Shown here piece after piece: positions 1 through 5,841 of a DNA stretch of 8,264 nt; position 1 is the first letter of the stretch, and each line of letters opens with the position of its first letter. The position numbers and the translations under genes are program-made. The DNA lies in assembly GCA_024643705.1 (NCBI GenBank), contig JAHEML010000019.1, positions 1 to 8,264 on the forward strand, written 5' to 3'. This DNA comes from Caldilineaceae bacterium (GTDB taxonomy: Bacteria > Chloroflexota > Anaerolineae > Caldilineales > Caldilineaceae). The notes beneath the pieces were generated by a model that searched no databases, was not told where the DNA came from, and was given only the letters and a program-made list of their open reading frames with translations.

Positions 1-170
1 TGCAACGAATCAGCACGCCAGGGCGACGCGTCTATGTTGGCTACCGGGAAATCCCTTGGGTACGGAGCGGTTTGGGAATTAGCATCATTTCGACACCGAA
101 AGGCGTCATGACTGGTCGCCAGGCCCGCAAAGAACAAGTGGGTGGCGAACTGTTGTGCAACGTCTGGTAG
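1..170 (+). CDS. rpsH: 30S ribosomal protein S8, C-terminal part (5' truncated by window edge)
   Basis: S8 is a primary 16S rRNA-binding protein of the 30S central domain and, in E. coli, the translational repressor of the spc operon. The reading frame enters the window at base 3 and ends with TAG at 168-170, leaving 55 visible residues. They contain the conserved S8 C-terminal half: RISTPGRRVYVGY, then GLGISIISTPKGVMT, then the terminal GGELLCNVW. The STPKGVMT stretch is the family's RNA-contact signature. Only the N-terminal domain is missing, because of the window boundary and not because of damage. rplF starts 16 bases downstream, the usual spc-operon order. Confidence 0.97.
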   Translation, partial: QRISTPGRRVYVGYREIPWVRSGLGISIISTPKGVMTGRQARKEQVGGELLCNVW

Positions 171-186
171 CGCAGGGAGAAACCAA

Positions 187-741
187 ATGTCACGGATTGG
201 ACGTATGCCTATTTCTGTACCGAAGAATGTCACGGTAGAGATTGGCAAAGAAAATTTTATAAAGGTCAAAGGGCCAAAGGGTGAATTGAGCCGAAGTCTC
301 AGCCGAGACATGTCGATCACCCAGGAAAATGGCGAAATTCACATTGCCCGCCCCACAGAAATGCGCCATCATCGGGCTTTGCACGGGTTGACCCGCTCCC
401 TGTTGAACAACATGGTTGTTGGTGTTACAACTGGCTTTAGCCGTGTACTCGAGATTCAGGGCGTCGGTTATCGAGCGCAGTTGCAAGGGAACAATCTGCA
501 ACTTCAGGTGGGCAAAAGCCACGATGTGGTATACGAACCACCAAGCAAAGATATGTCGTTCGATGTATCCCGCGATGGGCGCACATTGACCATCAGCGGG
601 ATCGACAAAGAGGCCGTAGGCCAATTGGCTGCGGTGATCCGTATGGAGCGACCACCAGAGCCGTACAAGGGCAAGGGGATTCGCTACCAGGGTGAATTTG
701 TGCGATCCAAGGCTGGCAAGAGCGGTAAGGCTAGCAAGTAA
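187..741 (+). CDS. rplF: 50S ribosomal protein L6
   Basis: L6 is a two-domain 50S protein that binds 23S rRNA near the sarcin-ricin loop, close to the factor-binding site. The product is 184 residues, close to the family norm of about 178-180. It starts MSRIGRMPI as L6 proteins typically do and has the family signature PEPYKGKGI at residues 157-165, followed by a basic tail. The ATG at 187 is preferred over an in-frame GTG at 142 because the homologous N-terminus begins there and AGGGAGA lies just upstream at 174-180. The GTG would also place the start inside rpsH. The gap to rplR is 82 bases, longer than usual for this operon. Confidence 0.97.
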   Translation: MSRIGRMPISVPKNVTVEIGKENFIKVKGPKGELSRSLSRDMSITQENGEIHIARPTEMRHHRALHGLTRSLLNNMVVGVTTGFSRVLEIQGVGYRAQLQGNNLQLQVGKSHDVVYEPPSKDMSFDVSRDGRTLTISGIDKEAVGQLAAVIRMERPPEPYKGKGIRYQGEFVRSKAGKSGKASK

Positions 742-783
742 TCAATTGTTTCTGATTCGTGCAATGAAAATTTTGTCATTTTT

Positions 784-806
784 ATTGACACGGTTCAACT
801 TAAGGG
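784..806 (+). promoter_or_regulatory. Intergenic motif pair ATTGACACG / TTAAGGG, copy 1 (before rplR)
   Basis: ATTGACACG at 784-792 is followed after 7 bases by TTAAGGG at 800-806. The same pair recurs in the rpmD-rplO gap with 5 bases between the parts. The first part contains TTGACA, a perfect sigma-70 -35 hexamer, but no acceptable -10 lies 16-18 bases downstream, because the rplR Shine-Dalgarno region is there. Here the TGACA is also the right half of a TGTCA-N7-TGACA dyad at 774-790. Function unknown: a regulator site, an RNA element or coincidence. Confidence 0.3.
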
Positions 807-823
807 ATAGGAGAGTCATTATT

Positions 824-1189
824 ATGGCGAGAGAAAACCGTGCGCTTGGGCGCATCCGTCGCCATCAGCGAGTTCGCCGAAAGGTACATGGCACGGCTGA
901 CCGACCGCGATTGAACGTCTATCGCAGCCTCATCCATATCTATGCCCAGGTGATCAACGATGATGAGGGCAGCACCATTGCCGCTGCATCCACATTGGAC
1001 CCTGCCCTGCGCGATAGCCTGAGCAGTTTGTCCAAAATTGATGAGGCTAAGGCTGTTGGTAAGCTTGTTGCCGAGCGCGCCAAAGAGAAGGGTGTCGAGT
1101 CGGTGGTGTTTGATCGCGGCGGATACCAATATCACGGGCGCGTCAAGGCGTTGGCCGATGCGAGTCGCGAGAGCGGACTGAATTTCTAG
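824..1189 (+). CDS. rplR: 50S ribosomal protein L18
   Basis: L18 binds 5S rRNA and helps seat the 5S particle in the central protuberance of the 50S subunit. The product is 121 residues, the normal length for bacterial L18. It has a basic N-terminus (residues 1-30), the motif RPRLNVYRSLIHIYAQVI (27-44) and the C-terminal VVFDRGGYQYHGRVKALADA (94-113), all family hallmarks. The ATG at 824 is chosen because MARENRALGRIRRHQRVR fits the family start and TAGGAGAG at 808-815 is well placed. An in-frame start at 692 would overlap rplF and add a non-homologous leader. rpsE follows after 19 bases. Confidence 0.97.
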   Translation: MARENRALGRIRRHQRVRRKVHGTADRPRLNVYRSLIHIYAQVINDDEGSTIAAASTLDPALRDSLSSLSKIDEAKAVGKLVAERAKEKGVESVVFDRGGYQYHGRVKALADASRESGLNF

Positions 1190-1208
1190 ATCAGGCGAGG
1201 AGAACACT

Positions 1209-1766
1209 ATGGCGCGTCGAGAACGACGGCGAGATCGAGAAGAAAAAGAAGAACCCCGCGAGGAGATGGACGAGCGTGTTGTCCATATTGCGCGTACGGC
1301 CAAAGTTGTGAAGGGCGGTCGCCGTTTTGCCTTCCGTGCTGTCGTCGTTATTGGTGACAACAATGGGAAGGTAGGCGTTGGTGTGGGCAAGGCACGCGAA
1401 GTGCCCGACGCCATTCGCAAAGCCAGCGAACGAGCGCGCAAAGCAATGGTTTCTGTCAATTTGTTGGGTACAACCATTCCCCATACCATTCAAGCCCGCT
1501 TTGGTGCTGGAGAAGTCCTGCTGAAACCCGCCAGCCCCGGAACAGGCGTTATTGCCGGTGGTGGCGTGCGTGCAGTTGTAGAAGCTGCCGGTGTGAAGGA
1601 TATTCTGTCCAAGTCGTTGGGCAGTGATAACATTCTGAACGTCGTTCAAGCAACCTTCGAGGCAATGCAGCAACTCCAGAATTACGAAGTGGAGGCGGGT
1701 CGCCGGGGAGTTGCGCCGGAGCATCTGGCTCCCTTCTGGCATCGAGGAGAAACAGCAAATGGCTAA
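1209..1766 (+). CDS. rpsE: 30S ribosomal protein S5
   Basis: S5 lies at the mRNA entry side of the 30S subunit and contributes to decoding accuracy. The product is 185 residues. A charged, probably disordered N-terminus (1-22, rich in Arg and Glu) precedes the double-stranded-RNA-binding-like N-domain. That domain contains the S5 signature region GDNNGKVGVGVGKAREVPDA (49-68). The C-terminal domain includes PASPGTGVIAGGGVRAVVE (107-125) and SLGSDNILNVVQAT (136-149). GAGGAGA at 1197-1203 lies 5 bases before the ATG. The last 8 bases overlap rpmD, so translation of the two is probably coupled. The C-terminal tail after residue 162 is somewhat long. Confidence 0.97.
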   Translation: MARRERRRDREEKEEPREEMDERVVHIARTAKVVKGGRRFAFRAVVVIGDNNGKVGVGVGKAREVPDAIRKASERARKAMVSVNLLGTTIPHTIQARFGAGEVLLKPASPGTGVIAGGGVRAVVEAAGVKDILSKSLGSDNILNVVQATFEAMQQLQNYEVEAGRRGVAPEHLAPFWHRGETANG

Positions 1767-1941
1767 GAAAATTCGTGTGACATTGGTCAAAAGCCCAATT
1801 GGCTACGAAAAAAGCCAGAAAGCGACAGTTCGTGCTTTGGGCCTGACCAAGATGTCCCAGTCGATCGAGAAAGATGATACACCGGCTGTGCGCGGCATGA
1901 TTGCCAAAGTAGCGCACCTGCTGGAAATCAGCGAAGAATAA
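1759..1941 (+). CDS. rpmD: 50S ribosomal protein L30
   Basis: L30 is a small peripheral 50S protein. The product is 60 residues, the standard bacterial length. KKIRVTLVKSPIGYEKSQKA (3-22), the segment VRALGL (24-29) and the closing AVRGMIAKVAHLLEI (43-57) match the L30 fold and signature. The start is the ATG at 1759, which lies inside the end of rpsE: ATGGCTAA holds both this start and, in another frame, the rpsE stop. Its Shine-Dalgarno GAGGAGA at 1744-1750 lies entirely within rpsE coding sequence. An in-frame upstream ATG at 1711 would add 16 non-homologous residues and is rejected. An 87-base gap separates it from rplO. Confidence 0.96.
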   Translation: MAKKIRVTLVKSPIGYEKSQKATVRALGLTKMSQSIEKDDTPAVRGMIAKVAHLLEISEE

Positions 1942-1961
1942 TTGACACGCAGTTTTAAGGG
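1941..1961 (+). promoter_or_regulatory. Intergenic motif pair ATTGACACG / TTAAGGG, copy 2 (before rplO)
   Basis: ATTGACACG at 1941-1949, starting on the last base of the rpmD stop codon, is followed after 5 bases by TTAAGGG at 1955-1961. It repeats the arrangement seen at 784-806 before rplR. It again contains a perfect TTGACA -35 hexamer, and bases 1965-1970 do not resemble a -10 box. No TGTCA half-site lies upstream of this copy, so the dyad seen at copy 1 is not conserved. Confidence 0.3.
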
Positions 1962-2028
1962 CGCATCCACTAGATATAGCCTCCTACAGACTGCTGGACT
2001 TGAGATATTAGATGAGGAGTAAAATCGC

Positions 2029-2508
2029 ATGAAGTTGCACGATCTGCGCCCCAATAAGGGTGCAACCCAAAAGCGCAAGCGAGTAGGTCGTGGCACCGGC
2101 TCTGGTGCGGGTAAAACATCGGGCCGTGGTACCAAAGGTCAGAATTCCCGATCTGGTGGTGGTGTTCCTGCTACTTTTGAGGGTGGTCAGCTACGCATGA
2201 TGAAGCGGTTGCCGAAGATGCGTGGCTTTAATAATCGTTTCAAAGTCTATTATGTACCTGTCAATTTGGACGGTATCAGTGCTGGCTTTGAAGCTGGTGC
2301 GGAGGTTTCTCCGGCTACGCTCTACGAAACTGGGCTGTTGGGCAATCTGTCTCACCCGATCGTTCTGCTTGGGCGTGGCGATGTGGACAAAGCCCTGCAT
2401 GTGCATGTTCATCGGGTTAGCAAGGGTGCCCAGGCCAAAATCGAAGCCGCGGGTGGTTCGGTCACGATTCTGCCCTACGAAATCAACAAGAATCTACCGC
2501 GATCCTAG
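2029..2508 (+). CDS. rplO: 50S ribosomal protein L15
   Basis: L15 is a 23S rRNA-binding protein with a long basic N-terminal extension that threads into the 50S subunit. The product is 159 residues, slightly longer than the usual 145-150. The start MKLHDLRPNKGATQKRKRVGR is classic L15. Next comes the Gly/Arg/Lys-rich region GRGTGSGAGKTSGRGTKGQN (20-39), then EGGQLRMMKRLPKMRGFNN (51-69). The globular C-domain ends with KGAQAKIEAAGGSVTIL (132-148). GAGGAG at 2014-2019 is 9 bases before the ATG. CTCCT at 1981-1985 could pair with this Shine-Dalgarno. The gap to secY is 92 bases and contains a hairpin. Confidence 0.97.
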   Translation: MKLHDLRPNKGATQKRKRVGRGTGSGAGKTSGRGTKGQNSRSGGGVPATFEGGQLRMMKRLPKMRGFNNRFKVYYVPVNLDGISAGFEAGAEVSPATLYETGLLGNLSHPIVLLGRGDVDKALHVHVHRVSKGAQAKIEAAGGSVTILPYEINKNLPRS

Positions 2509-2528
2509 TCTTCCATCGTTGGTGGTCA

Positions 2529-2564
2529 TTGCCGGGGCACGTGTGAGCGTGCCCATCCGGGCAA
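2529..2564 (+). other. Intergenic RNA hairpin between rplO and secY
   Basis: GGGCACG (2535-2541) pairs perfectly with CGTGCCC (2548-2554) around the 6-base loop TGTGAG. Below a 3'-side internal bulge, TTGCC (2529-2533) can pair with GGCAA (2560-2564). No T run follows, so it is not a canonical intrinsic terminator. It ends about 25 bases before the secY Shine-Dalgarno GGAGGA (2590-2595). Possible roles are mRNA stabilisation, an RNase processing site or a partial attenuator separating ribosomal genes from secY. Only the pairing is directly seen. Confidence 0.45.
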
Positions 2565-2600
2565 CATTCTATGAATTTGCTCTAACAACGGAGGAATTCA

Positions 2601-3935
2601 ATGCTAGACGCAGTACGCAATGCGTTTCGTCTGCCTGACTTGCGGCGAAAACTGCTCACAACACTGGGAATTCTGATTGCCTATCGTTTGGCAGCCCATA
2701 TTCCTTTGCCTGGTGTCAATCGGGAGGTGCTGGATCAGATTTTTCGGTCGACCGATCAGAATATCCTACTCAGCTTGCTCAATTTCTTTAGTGGCGGCGC
2801 GCTTTCTCAGTTTAGCGTAATGGCGATGGGGGTGTACCCATACATCACTGCGTCCATTATTATGCAGTTGCTTCAGCCCATCGTTCCTCAATTAGAGGAA
2901 TTGACCAGGGAAGGCGATCAAGGTCGTCAGATACTGAATCGATATACCCATTATTTGACGATCCCACTGGCGATTCTCCAGGCCATCGGTCAGTCTACCC
3001 TGTTGAGTCGCCCACTGGGCACTGGTACAGGGGCCGTGTTGACCAACTGGGGTTTTTCGGGTGATGCCCTATTGCCAACGTTGACCATTATTATCAGCAT
3101 GACCGCTGGGACCATGCTTGCCATGTGGATGGGTGAAATGCTCACCGAACAAGGCATTGGCAATGGTGTCTCTTTGATCATCTTCGCTGGTATTGTGGCA
3201 TCGGTTCCCAATCAGATCCGTTTGCTGTATCAACAGGGCTTCACTCAATTGCTGATCTTTAGCGTGATCACGGTGCTGACTGTGGCCCTGATCGTGTGGG
3301 TGCAAGAGGGCCAGCGACGCATACCCGTGCAATATGGCAAGCGGGTGCGCACCATGCGCGGCAATCGTCTTGTGATGATGGGCGGGCAGAGTACGTATGT
3401 TCCCATGCGTGTGAACACAGCCGGCATGATTCCGCTGATTTTTGCCCAGAGTCTGCTGATTTTGCCCAATACCCTGGCTTCGTACTTTATTCTGCGTGAA
3501 GATTGGATTGGGCGGGTCGCCAATTTCTTCTACACTGCACTCAGCCCCCAGGCTTTTCTTTACTGGCTTGCCTACTTCTTGTTGACGGTTGCATTTACCT
3601 ATTTCTACACAGATGTGATGTTCCGCCAGCAGAATTTGCCAGACACACTGCAGAAGCAGGGTGGCTTTATTCCTGGTATCCGGCCCGGTCCACGAACCGA
3701 GGCATTCTTGAACAACGTGCTTTCCAAGATTACGTTGGTCGGGGCACTCTTCTTGGGTTTGGTAGCGGTTCTTCCTTACCTGGCTGGCCTGATCTTCGGT
3801 GGCGGAACGGGTAGTTTCAACACGTTGATTATCAGCAGCACTGGCTTGCTGATTGTGGTGGGTGTCGTGCTTGATACCATGAAGCAGATCGAGGCTCAAT
3901 TGATGATGCGTAATTACGAAGGCTTCATCCGCTAG
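2601..3935 (+). CDS. secY: Protein translocase subunit SecY
   Basis: SecY forms the SecYEG protein-conducting channel in the cytoplasmic membrane, used with SecA for export and with SRP-bound ribosomes for membrane insertion. The product is 444 residues, within the normal 420-450 range. About ten hydrophobic segments are visible, roughly at 20-38, 70-92, 115-135, 155-178, 186-204, 215-234, 272-297, 318-338, 374-398 and 405-425. Signature 1 is MGVYPYITASIIMQLLQP (76-93) and signature 2 is GIGNGVSLIIF (185-195). The cytoplasmic loops that contact the ribosome and SecA carry RRIPVQYGKR (239-248) and QKQGGFIPGIRPG (351-363). The C-terminus LMMRNYEGF is typical. GGAGGA at 2590-2595 supports the ATG. 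Confidence 0.98.
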   Translation: MLDAVRNAFRLPDLRRKLLTTLGILIAYRLAAHIPLPGVNREVLDQIFRSTDQNILLSLLNFFSGGALSQFSVMAMGVYPYITASIIMQLLQPIVPQLEELTREGDQGRQILNRYTHYLTIPLAILQAIGQSTLLSRPLGTGTGAVLTNWGFSGDALLPTLTIIISMTAGTMLAMWMGEMLTEQGIGNGVSLIIFAGIVASVPNQIRLLYQQGFTQLLIFSVITVLTVALIVWVQEGQRRIPVQYGKRVRTMRGNRLVMMGGQSTYVPMRVNTAGMIPLIFAQSLLILPNTLASYFILREDWIGRVANFFYTALSPQAFLYWLAYFLLTVAFTYFYTDVMFRQQNLPDTLQKQGGFIPGIRPGPRTEAFLNNVLSKITLVGALFLGLVAVLPYLAGLIFGGGTGSFNTLIISSTGLLIVVGVVLDTMKQIEAQLMMRNYEGFIR

Positions 3936-3970
3936 ACGAGCACAGATGGGCGATTTGTAATCGTAGCTTG

Positions 3971-4016
3971 ACGCGTGAGCTGTGGATCGCGGGTATTCCC
4001 CACACGGTTCACGCGT
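3971..4016 (+). other. Long imperfect inverted repeat in secY-adk gap
   Basis: ACGCGTGA (3971-3978) is complementary to TCACGCGT (4009-4016). An inner TGTGG (3981-3985) pairs with CCACA (4000-4004), separated by a small internal loop. The transcript could therefore form a two-part stem 35 bases after the secY stop. A C-rich run follows instead of T residues, so it does not read as an intrinsic terminator. It lies in a 156-base gap that otherwise contains only the smaller hairpin at 4046-4062 and no coding potential I can support. Confidence 0.4.
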
Positions 4017-4045
4017 TCCCTTTCCCCTCGCCGTCAACACTAGAA

Positions 4046-4062
4046 CGATGCGGGGGGCATCG
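4046..4062 (+). other. Small perfect hairpin with G5 loop upstream of adk
   Basis: CGATGC (4046-4051) and GCATCG (4057-4062) form a perfect 6-base-pair stem around a loop of five G residues. It ends 29 bases before the adk start codon. Such a structure could affect ribosome loading or mRNA stability, but a short stem of this kind can also arise by chance. There is no T tract after it. Confidence 0.3.
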
Positions 4063-4091
4063 ACAGACGCAAACGACACACGAGAGATGGT

Positions 4092-4760
4092 ATGAACAAA
4101 CGTACATTCTTTGTGTTGCTGGGTGTTCCCGGTGCTGGTAAAGGAACCCAAGCCAAATTGTTGCAAGAGCGCTTAGGGCTGCCCCAGATTTCAACAGGCG
4201 ATATCTTTCGGTACAACCTGAAAAATCTTACCGAGCTGGGTTTGCTGGCTAAGAGCTTTATGGATAAAGGCGAGTTGGTTCCCGACGAAGTAACGATTCG
4301 GATGGTGGAGGATCGACTGGGCCAGGACGATGCAGCGGGCGGTGCGATTTTGGATGGCTTTCCACGAAACCTGATCCAGGCGGATGCATTGGACGAAATG
4401 ACCGCTGATTATGGCGGGATTTCCCTGGTTCCATTGATTCAGATTAGTGACGATGAGGCCATGCGTCGCATCACAGGCCGTCGAGTATGCCGAACGTGTG
4501 GGGCTGTCTACCATATCGAGTTCAATCCATCCGCCAAAGAGGGACGTTGTGATCTCGACGGTGGCGAACTCTATCAGAGGGATGACGATAAGCCTGAAAC
4601 CGTATCTAACCGGCTTTATGTCTATTATAAGCATACGTCGCCACTGATTGGGTACTATTTTGCCCATCGATTACTGGCTGAGATTGACGGAACCCAGGGG
4701 ATCGAGCGGGTTCAAGCCGAACTTATGAGTTTGTTGGTAGAATCAGAGAATGCAGAATAA
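4092..4760 (+). CDS. adk: Adenylate kinase, zinc-type LID domain
   Basis: Adenylate kinase interconverts ATP plus AMP with two ADP in the cytoplasm and balances adenylate pools. The product is 222 residues, the length of the long-LID bacterial form. The P-loop is GVPGAGKGT (11-19), the AMP-binding STGDIFR lies at 34-40 and the family signature DGFPRN at 88-93. The LID carries C-x2-C-x16-C-x2-D (Cys133, Cys136, Cys153, Asp156), the three-Cys-plus-Asp zinc arrangement known from B. subtilis Adk. A structural zinc is therefore expected. The ATG at 4092 starts right before the P-loop strand. Only a weak GAGAGATGG (4082-4090) precedes it, weaker than at the ribosomal genes. It sits between secY and map, a common bacterial arrangement. 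Confidence 0.97.
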   Translation: MNKRTFFVLLGVPGAGKGTQAKLLQERLGLPQISTGDIFRYNLKNLTELGLLAKSFMDKGELVPDEVTIRMVEDRLGQDDAAGGAILDGFPRNLIQADALDEMTADYGGISLVPLIQISDDEAMRRITGRRVCRTCGAVYHIEFNPSAKEGRCDLDGGELYQRDDDKPETVSNRLYVYYKHTSPLIGYYFAHRLLAEIDGTQGIERVQAELMSLLVESENAE

Positions 4761-4798
4761 GCTTCGGCTCGCTGGGCCACAAGTGCCTCTGCGATTGT

Positions 4799-5644
4799 AT
4801 GATGTTAAGTGAACTGATGACCAGACTGCGAAGACAATTATTACGGCGCAATGCGCGCCATCAAAACAATAGCGCTCAAGCCCGTAGAGAGCCAGTGTTG
4901 AAGAACCCGCGCGAAATTCAGATTATGCGCGAGGCTGGTCGCATTGTGGCACGGGTTCATGCAGAATTGGAAGAGGCAGTGAAGCCGGGTGTCAGCACCC
5001 TGGAACTGGATGAGCTGGCGAATGCTATACTGCAAAAAAACCACGCGGTTTCTAGTTTCTATGGCTACAATGGGTTTCCAGCCAATATCTGTGTCAGTAT
5101 CAACGAGGAATTGGTTCATGGAATTCCCAACGCCAAACGGATATTGCAGGCTGGGGATATTGTCAGCATAGATGTGGGATCGTATTATCGGGGGTTTGTC
5201 GGAGATAGTGGGTGGACCTACGCTGTCGGGGAGATATCCGAACCAGCTCAGCGTGTACTGGATGTGACAGAAGCAAGCCTTTGGGCAGGGATTGCCTGTG
5301 CTCTCCCTGGAAACCAGGTGCGAGACATCAGCCGTGCGATTCAGCAGCATGTTGAATCAAACGCTATGTACATTGTCAAGGAATACACCGGCCATGGGAT
5401 TGGCCGCGATATGCATGAAGCGCCACAAGTGTTGAATTATGTGGCCGGTGATATGGACAGCAGCACGGTTTTGCGGCCAGGGCTGGTGTTGGCAATTGAA
5501 CCTATGGTGCAACTGGGTACAGAAAAAACAAAAACCCTCAAGGATAAGTGGACGGTGATCAGCAAAGATCACAGCCTGAGCGCTCATTTTGAGCATACAA
5601 TAGCCATCACCAATCAAGGCCCTGAAATCTTGACGCTCCTGTGA
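4799..5644 (+). CDS. map: Type I methionine aminopeptidase (start uncertain)
   Basis: This enzyme removes the initiator methionine from nascent proteins using a dinuclear metal centre. The full frame gives 281 residues. All expected catalytic positions are present: His107 (LVHGIP), metal ligands Asp125 (SIDVG), Asp136 (GDSGWT), His199 (GHGIG), Glu234 (AIEPM) and Glu265 (FEHTI), plus His206 (MHEAP). Family homology begins around VLKNPREIQIMREAG (33-47). The first 32 residues form a basic leader unlike the usual type Ia start, and no good Shine-Dalgarno precedes the ATGs at 4799, 4802 or 4817. A GTG at 4895, preceded by TAGAGAG, would give a standard 249-residue enzyme. The stop overlaps the promoter proposed for rpmJ. 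Confidence 0.95.
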   Translation: MMLSELMTRLRRQLLRRNARHQNNSAQARREPVLKNPREIQIMREAGRIVARVHAELEEAVKPGVSTLELDELANAILQKNHAVSSFYGYNGFPANICVSINEELVHGIPNAKRILQAGDIVSIDVGSYYRGFVGDSGWTYAVGEISEPAQRVLDVTEASLWAGIACALPGNQVRDISRAIQQHVESNAMYIVKEYTGHGIGRDMHEAPQVLNYVAGDMDSSTVLRPGLVLAIEPMVQLGTEKTKTLKDKWTVISKDHSLSAHFEHTIAITNQGPEILTLL

Positions 5645-5658
5645 CCTTGTGATATGAT
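5630..5658 (+). promoter_or_regulatory. Internal sigma-70-type promoter upstream of rpmJ
   Basis: TTGACG (5630-5635) and TATGAT (5653-5658) are separated by exactly 17 bases. Each hexamer matches five of six consensus positions, and TGA immediately before the -10 supplies an extended -10 (TGn) element. Transcription would start near 5665, giving about a 34-base leader before the rpmJ GTG. The -35 lies inside the last codons of map. This is the best promoter match seen in the window and would let rpmJ-rpsM-rpsK-rpsD-rpoA be transcribed independently of the spc part. Confidence 0.65.
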
Positions 5659-5685
5659 TATAGAGTTGCGCATAGATTTTTTGTG

Positions 5686-5692
5686 AAGGAGA
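5686..5692 (+). promoter_or_regulatory. Shine-Dalgarno fixing the GTG start of rpmJ
   Basis: AAGGAGA lies 6 bases before the GTG at 5699. An alternative GTG at 5697 is followed directly by a TGA stop, so this site decides the start of rpmJ at 5699. Confidence 0.75.
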
Positions 5693-5698
5693 ATCAGT

Positions 5699-5812
5699 GT
5701 GAAAGTTCGACCATCTGTCAAGAAAATGTGCGAAAAGTGCAAAATTGTTCGACGGCGTGGCATTGTTTACGTGATATGCCAGAACCCGAAACACAAACAA
5801 CGCCAAGGATAA
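5699..5812 (+). CDS. rpmJ: 50S ribosomal protein L36, zinc-binding form
   Basis: L36 is the smallest 50S protein and binds 23S rRNA near the GTPase-associated region. The product is 37 residues starting at GTG, and the sequence begins KVRPSVKKMCEKCKIVRRRG after the initiator. Cys11, Cys14, Cys27 and His32 form the C-x2-C-x12-C-x4-H zinc ribbon of the C+ type; many bacteria also carry a zinc-free paralogue elsewhere. The length and the terminal QNPKHKQRQG match the family exactly. It is too short for simple length-filtered gene finding. It lies 54 bases after map, directly behind the proposed promoter, and 29 bases before rpsM. infA, often found at this point, is not present. Confidence 0.96.
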   Translation: MKVRPSVKKMCEKCKIVRRRGIVYVICQNPKHKQRQG

Positions 5813-5841
5813 GTCCAGCAGGACAGTAAGGAGAAGTTGTC

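Noticed and set aside
763..783. AATGA/TCATT hairpin followed by a T run after rplF, as a terminator
   Set aside because: The stem is five mostly A-T pairs with an eight-base loop, far too weak, and the downstream genes belong to the same cluster.
785..813. Complete sigma-70 promoter using the perfect TTGACA at 785-790
   Set aside because: The sequence 16-18 bases downstream is the rplR ribosome binding site (TAGGAG), a poor -10 match. I keep only the shared motif observation.
800..1489. 229-codon open frame on the - strand across rplR and rpsE
   Set aside because: Ser/Arg/Thr-rich low-complexity translation opposite two conserved ribosomal genes, with no supporting start signal.
3069..4166. 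365-codon open frame on the - strand across secY, the gap and the start of adk
   Set aside because: The translation is His/Gln/Thr-rich with no recognisable domain and lies opposite strongly conserved secY codons. It is a shadow of the + strand coding pattern.
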